From contig NZ_JAIVFQ010000033.1 of the NCBI RefSeq assembly GCF_020829495.1, forward strand, positions 1-64,000: a stretch of 64,000 nucleotides of DNA. Direction: 5' to 3'. This document shows positions 18,052-27,400 of the stretch, in pieces; within the stretch, counting starts at the first letter, position 1; each line of letters opens with the position of its first letter. The position numbers and the translations under genes were made by a program. The notes beneath the pieces are model-generated. The model did no database searches. It was not told where the DNA came from and saw only the letters and a list, made by a program, of their open reading frames with translations. This stretch comes from Nostoc favosum CHAB5714. GTDB taxonomy: Bacteria; Cyanobacteriota; Cyanobacteriia; Cyanobacteriales; Nostocaceae.

Positions 18052-21000
18052 ATGACAGTAAAACTGGCAATTGTAGGCATGGATGCTTTTTTCGGTACAA
18101 GCTATGGATTGGATAACTTTGAGCGTAGTATTTACGAGGCAACTCAACATTTCATTCCTGTTCCTTCTACAAGATATCAAGGCACACAGCAAAATCAGCC
18201 AATATTGGAAGGACAGGATTCTCAAAATGATGAAGTATCACTGGGAGCTTACATTCAAGATTTTGAAATCGATGCCTTTCATTTCAAAATCCCACCCAAT
18301 GACTTAGACAAATACGATCCTGAGCAGTTACTAATGCTGAAGGTGATTGATAATGCTTTAAGTGATGCAAATTTAAACCAAAATCAAAAAAAAATAGCTA
18401 TTGTTACTGCTATTAGAGAAAATCAAAACAGCGAAATTAATACTAAATTTGATGCGTTTAACCAACAGATTATAGATAATGAAAATAATCCCAGTGAAAA
18501 AACAAATATTATTTTGCAAAAAATTTCTAGTTTATGGAATATTTCCGGCCCTAATTTAACTGTAAATGTTGAAGAAAATTCAATTTTTGAGGCGCTAGAG
18601 ATAGCAAAAATGCTGCTCACCGTTGGGACAGTAGATGCTGTTGTTGTAAGTGCAGTATATTTGGCTGGGCTGGACTGCGATCGCACCACCGACACAAATA
18701 CTGGTATTACCCTCAGTTATGATTGTAATGCCAGTGGCTCGATAGTAGGTGAAGGGGGCGGAGCGATCGTTTTAAAGCGATATGAAAAAGCTCACCACGA
18801 TCAAGACCGTATCTATGCAGTGATTGACGCGGTTAGTTTCATACATAAAAGTTCTGCTACCCCAGAGAAATCAGTCAGACAAACCTGCCAGAACGCTTTT
18901 GAGAAAGCAGGAGTGAGTCCCAGAGACATCGGCTATGTGGAAGTTTTTGCTAGTGGGGTTGAACAACAAGATGAGGCTGAAATCCAGGGTTTAATCGAAG
19001 CCTATCGAGTTCCTAACTCCGAATTTATCTGTGCAATTGGCAGTGTCAAAACCAATATCGGACATACGCATATTGCATCTGGAATTGACAGCTTAATTAA
19101 AACTGCTCTGTGTCTTTACAACCGCTATATTCCGGCAACACCGCAGTGGTCTAGCCCGAAAAAGCCAGAAATTTGGCAAAACAGTCCTTTCTACGTCCCT
19201 ACCGAGTCTAGACCTTGGCTTTTGAGTACAGGACTAACGAAAAGAGTAGCGGCTATTAACAGCCTAGCTAATAACTGTACGTTCGCTCATTTAATATTGT
19301 CAGAAGACACCAGTCAGCAAAACCGCAGCAACAGGTATTTGGAACAAAGCCCCTTTTATCTTTTTCCAATTGCTGCTAGCGACCAATCGACTTTACTTGA
19401 GAAACTTGATGTATTAGAGCAATCGATTAAAAATAGCTCATCTTTATCTACCACTGCTAGTCAAACTTTTGCTGCTTTTCAAAGTGATTCCCAGGCGACG
19501 TATGCATTGGCAATTGTCGGACATAATCAAGACGAATTGCTTCGGGAAATCCAGCGCGGGCGTAAGGGTATTTCTAATGCCTTTGCTCAAGGGAAAGAGT
19601 GGAAAAGCCCATCAGGTAGCTATTTCACCGCTAAACCTCTAGGGAAACAAGGTACTATCGCCTTTGTTTACCCAGGTGCTTTGAATTCCTTTATTGGGAT
19701 GGGTCGAAAACTTTTCCACTTATTTCCCAAAATTCATGACCGTGCCTCCAAATTTGTTTCTAATTCCAGCTTATTTTTTAGAGACAAAGAACTTTATCCA
19801 AGAAGTTTAAATAAATTATCAAAAAGGCAACTAGAAGACTTAGAAGCAAAATTGCTCAATGATCCTCTAGCAATGCAAGTTACTGGAACAGGTTTTTCAG
19901 TATTGTTAACATATATATTAAGAGATTATTTTAAAGTGGAGCCTCAAGCTGCATTTGGATACAGTATGGGCGAAAGCACCATGCTGTACGCTCTGAATGC
20001 TTGGACTAGCGGTGAAGATGTTAGCAACTTTGTCCATTCATCTGAACTATTTAAAACACGCTTAGTTGGTGCTAAAAATACAGTTCGGGATTATTGGGGC
20101 TTACCTGACAATCCCAATAATGAGGGCGAAGCTGTGTGGCATAGCTATGTTCTCATGGCTCCGGTATCCGCAGTTAGTTCTTGCTTAGAAAAAGAAAACC
20201 GGGTCTATTTGACAAATATCAACACGCCGACAGAAGTTGTCATTGCTGGAGAACCCCAAGCCTGTCTCAGAGTGATTGCAGCTTTGAATTGTGAAGCTTT
20301 CCGTTCACCTGCTGATATGGTACTTCATTGCGATTTGATGCTTTCTGAATACGATGATCTGATTAAACTTAATACCTCACCCGTTCAAAATGTATCCGGA
20401 ATTAATTTCTATTCATCAGCTAATTACAACTTGATTCCCCTTGAGAAAGAATCCCTAGCTCACAACATTAGTCGAGGATTTTGTCAGCGTGTTGATTTTC
20501 CTCAACTGATTAACCGAGTTTATGAAGATGGAGCCAAGATATTCATTGAAATAGGCCCAGGTAACACTTGTTCCCGATGGATTGCTGACAACCTAAAACA
20601 GAAAGAACACACTACCGTATCCATAAATCGCAGAGGATGTGATGATTATACTGCCATTGTCAAAGCTTTGGCACAACTTCTCAGCCATCGTGTATCTGTG
20701 GATTTATCACCACTATATTCTTTAGTACAAGAAAGCGTTAGTAAAAAGAAATCTTTACTAAAAACTATTACCCTAGAACGCTACCCACTTATTCCTGTTG
20801 CTACAAGTAGTGAAGATTTAAATATAGTCAGCTTGTCAGCAAGTGATTTACAACCGCAACAGAAACAACTAAGTTTAGTTGGATCTGAAAAACTACAAAC
20901 AAGCATGAGGATTGCTAACAATGCCTACATAGCAAATGATTCGTCGAAAATCGCGGTAACTATGGATAAAGAGCGTGATTTTTATGATGCGGATCGCTCT

Positions 21001-22218
21001 AAAAATTATGTTAGCCGTAAGCCTGAAAACGTTGTTTACGATGAAGTAGATGTTTTGGAGTTTGCTAAAGGTACAGTTTCAAAAGTATTGGGTAAAGATT
21101 TTGAAGTTATCGACCCCTATCTGAGACGAGTACGCCTACCAAATCCTCCTTATCTATTTGTCAGTCGCGTTACGAAAATTGCAGGTGAACGAGGTGAATA
21201 TAATACAGGTTTCATCGAAACTGAATATGATTTTCCTCAAGATGCTTGGTACTCGGTTGATGGTCATATTCCGCTAGGAATATATGAAGAGTCAGCACAG
21301 GGTTTTTTACTTTTACTTGGCTATCTTGGGACTGACTTCGAGAATAAAGGGCAACGGTCATTTCGCTTACTAGACTTAACTGCTACATTTATCTGCGAGC
21401 AACCCGAAGAGATTAAAACTGTTCGTTACACTGTCAAAATCAATTCTTATGTCAGAACTAATTACAATTTGATCGTCTTTTTTACTTGTGAATGTTTTAT
21501 TAACGACAAACTGTTTCTGAAAGTATCTGGAGGCTGCGCCGGACTATTTTCAGATGAGGAACTAGAGCAAGGACAAGGTATTATTGTTTCGGCGCGTGAC
21601 GAAAAACTAAAAAGCCAAATTCAGAAGCAGAATTTTCAAGCGCCACTATTTTGTGAAAAATCTACTTTTGAATGGAAAGACCTGCTCTATTTGAGCCAAG
21701 GTAATATTGCTGGTTGCTTTGGCGATCGCTATCAGCAAAATGGCTTGAATCCATCCCTACGCTTACCCCCACAAAAGCTGTTAATGATTGATCAAGTGCT
21801 ATCTGTTGATCCTAAAGGGGGAGCAGCAGGATTAGGTTTAGTTACGGCTCAAAAATCTGTAGAACCAGATGATTGGTATTTTCTCTGTCACTTTCAAAAT
21901 GACCCGACTATGCCCGGTAGTCTCATGGTTGAAGGTAGTTCTCAGTTATTACAATTTTATCTCCTCTTCTTGGGACTCCAAACTAGTACTGTAGATGGCA
22001 GATTCCAAATCGTGCCTCAGCGTCCCCAAATAGTACGTTTTCGTGGACAAGTTACCCCAACTTCAGGAATTTTGAACTATCGACTTGAAGTTATTGAAAT
22101 TGGCTTATCTCCAAAACCTTTTATTATAGCCAATGTCGATGTTTTCTTTGGTGGTAAAACAATTGCTTACGTCAAAAATTTGGGCTGGCAATTAACTGAA
22201 AGATATGAAAATTCATGA
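18052..22218 (+). CDS. PfaC/HglC-like subunit: chain-length factor KS, AT and tandem FabA-like dehydratases
   Basis: 1388 residues, with AAGGA before the ATG. Residues 1-420 are KS-like, but the active-site region reads TVNVEENSIFEAL with no Cys, and HGTGT is replaced by ASGVEQQ, so it is a chain-length factor. GSVKTNIGHTHIASG keeps the KS fold. An AT-like domain follows (FVYPGALNSFIGMG; GYSMGES, Ser about 638, where GHSxG is usual). Two hotdog domains end the protein. The first (about 1000-1190) carries SVDGHIPLGIYEESAQ, a degenerate motif. The second has the canonical CHFQNDPTMPGSLMVEG (His about 1280). The layout matches PfaC/HglC proteins that pair with a PfaA-like KS and make trans double bonds in an iterative synthase. 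Confidence 0.85.
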   Translation: MTVKLAIVGMDAFFGTSYGLDNFERSIYEATQHFIPVPSTRYQGTQQNQPILEGQDSQNDEVSLGAYIQDFEIDAFHFKIPPNDLDKYDPEQLLMLKVIDNALSDANLNQNQKKIAIVTAIRENQNSEINTKFDAFNQQIIDNENNPSEKTNIILQKISSLWNISGPNLTVNVEENSIFEALEIAKMLLTVGTVDAVVVSAVYLAGLDCDRTTDTNTGITLSYDCNASGSIVGEGGGAIVLKRYEKAHHDQDRIYAVIDAVSFIHKSSATPEKSVRQTCQNAFEKAGVSPRDIGYVEVFASGVEQQDEAEIQGLIEAYRVPNSEFICAIGSVKTNIGHTHIASGIDSLIKTALCLYNRYIPATPQWSSPKKPEIWQNSPFYVPTESRPWLLSTGLTKRVAAINSLANNCTFAHLILSEDTSQQNRSNRYLEQSPFYLFPIAASDQSTLLEKLDVLEQSIKNSSSLSTTASQTFAAFQSDSQATYALAIVGHNQDELLREIQRGRKGISNAFAQGKEWKSPSGSYFTAKPLGKQGTIAFVYPGALNSFIGMGRKLFHLFPKIHDRASKFVSNSSLFFRDKELYPRSLNKLSKRQLEDLEAKLLNDPLAMQVTGTGFSVLLTYILRDYFKVEPQAAFGYSMGESTMLYALNAWTSGEDVSNFVHSSELFKTRLVGAKNTVRDYWGLPDNPNNEGEAVWHSYVLMAPVSAVSSCLEKENRVYLTNINTPTEVVIAGEPQACLRVIAALNCEAFRSPADMVLHCDLMLSEYDDLIKLNTSPVQNVSGINFYSSANYNLIPLEKESLAHNISRGFCQRVDFPQLINRVYEDGAKIFIEIGPGNTCSRWIADNLKQKEHTTVSINRRGCDDYTAIVKALAQLLSHRVSVDLSPLYSLVQESVSKKKSLLKTITLERYPLIPVATSSEDLNIVSLSASDLQPQQKQLSLVGSEKLQTSMRIANNAYIANDSSKIAVTMDKERDFYDADRSKNYVSRKPENVVYDEVDVLEFAKGTVSKVLGKDFEVIDPYLRRVRLPNPPYLFVSRVTKIAGERGEYNTGFIETEYDFPQDAWYSVDGHIPLGIYEESAQGFLLLLGYLGTDFENKGQRSFRLLDLTATFICEQPEEIKTVRYTVKINSYVRTNYNLIVFFTCECFINDKLFLKVSGGCAGLFSDEELEQGQGIIVSARDEKLKSQIQKQNFQAPLFCEKSTFEWKDLLYLSQGNIAGCFGDRYQQNGLNPSLRLPPQKLLMIDQVLSVDPKGGAAGLGLVTAQKSVEPDDWYFLCHFQNDPTMPGSLMVEGSSQLLQFYLLFLGLQTSTVDGRFQIVPQRPQIVRFRGQVTPTSGILNYRLEVIEIGLSPKPFIIANVDVFFGGKTIAYVKNLGWQLTERYENS

Positions 22219-22266
22219 TAGCAATTCAAAATTCAAAACTATAGATATGAGTGGAGATTTTTCCAA

Positions 22267-23946
22267 ATGTTAGGAAATAGCAAGAAAAATAAAGATGTTT
22301 TTGCAACTCTACTAGCTGAAGACAGCAATGCTACAAGCTATTTTAATAATGCAAATAAAGCAGGGAAAGGTGATTTAGATTTAATTGCTTTTGACGAAAT
22401 AGAAATCAAAAATCGGTTGTTGAATTTGCATCAACCCTGTTATGTCCTCAGAAACCAGAGTCGGATTGGTATCGCCAACCAAGGCAATTTTTACTTCCCT
22501 GACAACAGTCGAAGTGGATTGTTAGAGACTTTGATGGTTGCTCCGGCGCTACCGCCTCAACAGTTAGGCGATCGCAGCTTCCTAGATTTTCATGGGGTAA
22601 AATATGCATATACTGCTGGTGCTATGGCAGGTGGCATTGCTTCTGCAGAATTAGTAATTGCTCTGGGAAAAGCAGGTATTTTGGCTAGCTTTGGTGCGGC
22701 TGGTTTAGTTCCTTCCCGGATTGAAGCAGCTATTCACCAAATTCAGCAAGCTCTGCCCCAAGGGCCTTACGCATTTAACCTAATTCATAGTCCGAGCGAA
22801 GAAGCCTTGGAACGTCAGGCCATTGATTTGTACCTCAAACACGGTGTTCGGACTGTAGAAGCTTCTGCCTTTCTCGGTTTGACACCTCATATCGTCTATT
22901 ATCGAGCTGCTGGATTGAATCTCAATGCACTCGGTCAAATCGAGATAAACAACAAAGTCATTGCCAAAATTTCTCGCTCAGAAGTTGCAACAAAATTTTT
23001 ACAGCCAGCGCCTACAAAAATTCTCAAGCAGCTTGTTGAACAACAACTGATTACAGAGTTACAAGCGACGTTGGCAGAAAAAGTGCCAATGGCTGATGAT
23101 ATTACCGTAGAAGCAGATTCGGGTGGACATACAGATAATCGTCCCCTTGTCTGCCTTTTACCCTCAATCTTAGCTCTCCGGGACGAGATGCAGCGCCAGT
23201 ACCGCTACGACAGACAGGTAAGGATCGGTGCTGCGGGAGGTATTGGCACACCTGAGTCAGCATTAGCCGCCTTCATGATGGGGGCGAGTTATGTGGTAAC
23301 GGGGTCGATTAATCAATCCTGTGTTGAAGCTGGTACTTCTGTTCATACAAAAAACTTGCTAGCTAAAGCTGCTATGGCAGACGTAATTATGGCTCCTTGT
23401 GCCGATATGTTTGAAATGGGGGTAAAGGTACAACTGCTCAAACTTGGTAACTTTTTCCCCATGCGGGCGCAGAAATTGTATGATCTTTACAAAAATTACA
23501 ACTCAATTGACGAAATTCCACTTGAGGAAAGACAAAAATTAGAACAGCAAGTATTTGGTAGAAACTTAGAAGCAATTTGGGAAGATACAGTTAAATTTTT
23601 CTCTGAACGAGATCCAGAGCAAATTACTAGAGCAAATGATAATCCCAAACGGAAAATGGCTCTGATTTTTCGCTGGTATCTAGGATTATCCTCTCGCTGG
23701 TCTTCCTCTGGTGAAAAAGGCCGAGAAATGGATTATCAAATTTGGTGCGGGCCTGCGATCGGTGCTTTTAATGAATGGGTAAAAGGGTCTTACTTAGCTG
23801 AACCGAATGCACGGCGTGTAGTTGATGTTGCCTACCATATTATGAATGGAGCAGCCTACTTGTACCGATTACAAAGCTTGAAACTTCAGGGATTGCAGCT
23901 ACCGGAGGACTACCGTTATTATCGTCCCATGCCTTTAATCTCCTAG
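22267..23946 (+). CDS. pfaD: PfaD-family FMN-dependent enoyl reductase
   Basis: 559 residues. It is a TIM-barrel flavoprotein related to nitronate monooxygenases. Supporting segments are AGAMAGGIASAELVIALGKA (about 117), GILASFGAAGL, EADSGGHTDNRP (about 283; FMN/active-site region), IGAAGGIGTPESALAAFMMG and GASYVVTGSINQSCVEAGTS. The C-terminus (RWSSSGEKGREMDYQIWCGP, IMNGAAYLYRLQ) is specific to the PfaD family. In PUFA and heterocyst glycolipid synthases PfaD supplies the enoyl reduction in trans. It sits 48 bp after the PfaC-like gene and so completes the iterative synthase set (KS, CLF, AT, KR, DH, ER, ACP). TGGAGA precedes the ATG. Confidence 0.9.
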   Translation: MLGNSKKNKDVFATLLAEDSNATSYFNNANKAGKGDLDLIAFDEIEIKNRLLNLHQPCYVLRNQSRIGIANQGNFYFPDNSRSGLLETLMVAPALPPQQLGDRSFLDFHGVKYAYTAGAMAGGIASAELVIALGKAGILASFGAAGLVPSRIEAAIHQIQQALPQGPYAFNLIHSPSEEALERQAIDLYLKHGVRTVEASAFLGLTPHIVYYRAAGLNLNALGQIEINNKVIAKISRSEVATKFLQPAPTKILKQLVEQQLITELQATLAEKVPMADDITVEADSGGHTDNRPLVCLLPSILALRDEMQRQYRYDRQVRIGAAGGIGTPESALAAFMMGASYVVTGSINQSCVEAGTSVHTKNLLAKAAMADVIMAPCADMFEMGVKVQLLKLGNFFPMRAQKLYDLYKNYNSIDEIPLEERQKLEQQVFGRNLEAIWEDTVKFFSERDPEQITRANDNPKRKMALIFRWYLGLSSRWSSSGEKGREMDYQIWCGPAIGAFNEWVKGSYLAEPNARRVVDVAYHIMNGAAYLYRLQSLKLQGLQLPEDYRYYRPMPLIS

Positions 23947-24167
23947 ATTTTCTTAAAACCTCGCATAATTTCTGGATTTAGTGATGAATAGTTTATAAGG
24001 GTTAGTAGTTTTGGTTGAGAACATAACCCAAAAATTTCCGGTTTATTCTCAGAGGATGCAAAAAAAAATCTACCTGAAGTCCTGAATCACGGCAATTTAT
24101 ATTAAAGCTTCAGCAAAAGTGAAACTTAATTCCAAATCTCTTTGAGTCCAACTTAGTTACTTAAGGT

Positions 24168-24497
24168 ATGCAAATGAACCAACATATTACTATTTCAAAT
24201 GATGCACACTCTCAAAGTGTAGAGACTATTCAAGTTTGGTTAGTTGCCCAATTCGCCGAGCGACTGGAAATTGATCCCGAAGACATAGATACCTCTGAGC
24301 CTTTCGATAACTACGGTCTAAATTCAGCAGAAACAATGATCCTGCTCGGAAGGTTAGAAAAGTGGCTCGGACGAAATTTGAGTCCTACTTTAATTTTTAA
24401 TTACCCGACTATTGCAGAACTTGCCCAGCGATTAGCTGAGGAAACTAGTGTTTCAAAGCAATTTCATAAATGTAGTACAACCCAGGAAGATAGTTGA
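24168..24497 (+). CDS. Free-standing acyl carrier protein
   Basis: 109 residues. The carrier fold is clear: IQVWLVAQFAERLEIDPEDI, then NYGLNSAETMILLGRLEKWL with the phosphopantetheine Ser in LNS, and LIFNYPTIAELAQRLAEE. A second ATG two codons in is equally possible as a start. The stop TGA at 24495-24497 is followed immediately by the ATG of the next PKS, which suggests translational coupling. Its position between the iterative synthase and the modular PKS suggests that it receives the finished acyl chain and passes it to the first modular KS; this is inference. It is the type of ACP often seen with fatty-acyl ligases, but no ligase is present here. Confidence 0.85.
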   Translation: MQMNQHITISNDAHSQSVETIQVWLVAQFAERLEIDPEDIDTSEPFDNYGLNSAETMILLGRLEKWLGRNLSPTLIFNYPTIAELAQRLAEETSVSKQFHKCSTTQEDS

Positions 24498-27400
24498 ATG
24501 GAACCGATCGCAATAATTGGTATTGGCTGCCGGTTTCCTGGTGCAAAAGATCCAGAGGCTTTTTGGGAGCTTTTGCGTAACGGCGTAGATGCCATCACAG
24601 ATATACCCACAAATCGATGGGATTTGAGTGAACTCTACGACCCAGACCCGGAAATAATCGGCAAAATGAACTCGCGGTGTGGCGGCTTTTTGCAACAAGT
24701 AGACCAGTTTGACCCCCACTTCTTCGGAATTTCGCCGAGAGAAGCCATGTCTATGGACCCCCAGCAACGACTTCTGCTAGAGGTGGCTTGGGAGGCATTG
24801 GAAGATGCTGGACAGGTGCGAGAACAACTGTTGGGGACACGCACTGGTGTGTTTGTGGGGATTTCATCAGCTAACGATTACAGTTTAATTCAAGGAGAGG
24901 ATTATTCTAATCGACCCAATAGCTACGATCTGACTGGTAACGCATTGAGCGTTGCGGCTGGTCGCCTTTCCTATCTATTTAACTTTCGGGGGCCGAGTAT
25001 GGCAGTTGACACTGCCTGCTCCTCCTCACTCGTTGCAGTTCACCTCGCCTGTCAAAGTCTATGGAACAAAGAGTCTACCCTGGCTTTAGCTGGAGGTGTG
25101 AATCTCATTGTTTCACCAACTGGTAATATTGGCTTAACCAAGTTAAAAGCTCTGTCTCCCGATGGTCGTTGCAAAACCTTTGACGCACAAGCCAATGGCT
25201 ATGTTCGCAGTGAGGGATCTGGTTTTGTTGTCCTCAAACCTTTATCTCAGGCTCTGGCAGACAATGACCAGATATATGCACTCATCCGTGGTAGCGCCAT
25301 CAATCACGATGGTCGCAGCAAAGGGCTGACTGTGCCTTATGGCCCTGCTCAAGAAGCACTGATTCGTCAGGCTTTGGACAATGCTGGGGTGACACCAGAC
25401 CAAATCAGCTATGTTGAATTGCACGGTACTGGCACTCCTTTGGGAGATCCCATTGAAGCGATCGCTCTCGGAACTGTTTTGGCTACTGACCGTCCTGCTG
25501 GAAATTACTGTGCTGTCGGCTCGGTAAAAAGCAACATTGGGCATTTAGAAGCAGCCTCTGGCATCGCTGGTTTAATTAAAGTTGCGTTATCCCTCAAGCA
25601 TCAACAGATACCACAAAATCTGCATTTTCACCAGCCTAACCCCTATATTCCTTTTGACACTCTACCCATCCGAGTGCAGCAGTCTTTGACACCTTGGCCT
25701 CAAGGGTCTAGTCAAGCCAAGGCTAGCATTAGCTCTTTTGGGTTTTCGGGAACTAATGCTCATGTTGTCTTAGAGCAGCCTCCCCAATTCGCAGATATCT
25801 CGCAACAGCAACAATCTTACTTACTACCCCTGTCAGCCCAGAGCCAGGAAGCTGTCAAATCACTAGCACAAGCTTATCAGAATTTTCTAGAAACTCAAGA
25901 ACCCGATGCTGTTTTACTGGCAGACATTTGTTATACAGCAAGTGTGCGACGCACTCACTATGAACACCGCCTAGCTTTGTTGGCTGATTCTCCCACACAA
26001 CTCCAAGAAAAGTTACAAGATTTTTTACAAAGCAAGTTAGAGACTAATCAATCTTCTAATCGCAAGCATCGCCATCGCCGTCCGAAACTAGTTTTTGTGT
26101 TCTCCGGTCAGGGGCCGCAATGGTGGGCTATGGGTCGGGAGTTACTAGAACAGGAACCAGTCTTTCGCGCCACTATAGAAGAATGTGATGCCCTAATCAA
26201 ATCTCATACTAATTGGTCTTTATTAGCAGAACTGACAGCTGATGCCTCTCAATCTCGTTTGCAAGAGACAGAGATTGCCCAGCCAGCAATTTTTGCACTG
26301 CAAGTGGCGCTTGCTTGTCTGTGGCGGGCTTGGGGTATTGAACCGAAGGCGGTGGTGGGTCATAGTCTGGGTGAAGTAGCAGCAGCCCATATTGCTGGCG
26401 TTCTGAGTTTAGCAGATGCCGTGCAGCTAATCTGCGATCGCGGTCGTTTGATGCAACAAGCTACTGGCAATGGCAAAATGGCAGCAGTGGAATTGTCGCC
26501 GAAAGACACAGAGTATTGGTTGCGTGGATACGAAGGGCGACTAGCGATCGCTGCTATTAATAGTCCCACTTCCACAGTAGTTTCGGGAGAACCTGCTGCC
26601 ATAGAATCATTTCTAGAGTTACTCCAACGCGAACAACCTACGGTTTTCTGCAAGTTGCTACCTGTGAATTATGCCTTCCACAGCCCGCAAATGTTACCCT
26701 TTGCTGAGGAATTAGTAGAAACACTAGATCAACTCCAGCCACAAGCAGCAAAAATTCCCATCTTCTCAACCGTCACAGGTCAGTCTAGGAATGGTGCAGA
26801 TTTCGATGCCGCCTACTGGGGACGCAACCTACAGCAACCCGTCCGCTTTGCACCAGCAATTGAAGAACTAGTAAGTGCAGGTCAAACTATTTTCCTGGAA
26901 ATTAGCCCCCACCCAGTACTTTCGGGTTATATTTCCCAGTGTCTTAGTCATCTTGGTCAAGAGGGAACGGTATTATCTTCTCTGCGGCGCGGTCAGCCGG
27001 AACGGGCAACGCTACTTAGTTCTTTAGGCAACCTTTACAATTTAGGATTTACCGTTGACTGGAAGCAACTATATCCATCTGAATATCAGGTTGTTAGCCT
27101 ACCCTCCTACCCTTGGCAACGCGATCGGTATTGGTTTGAACGTAAACCTCAAGCAAAGCTATCAACTGGCAAGACAAATCTGCATCCGCTATTAGGTCAA
27201 AAGGTACGTTCAGCCATCAAGGAGACTTTATTTGAGTCGGAATTGAGCATCAATTTACAGCCGTTTCTAGTTGGTCATCAGGTTTATGGCATAGTGGTTT
27301 TGCCAGGAGCGGCTTACTTAGAAATAGCTCTAGCTGCGGCGAAGGTAGCTTTTGGCTCAGGATCTTCTCTCCAGGAGGTATTGATTCAGGAACCACTAAT

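Noticed and set aside
11327..23946. Heterocyst glycolipid (hgl) cluster proper
   Set aside because: The enzymes are HglE/HglC-like, but hetN, hetI, hglT and hglB-type neighbours are absent, and modular PKS and NRPS genes follow.
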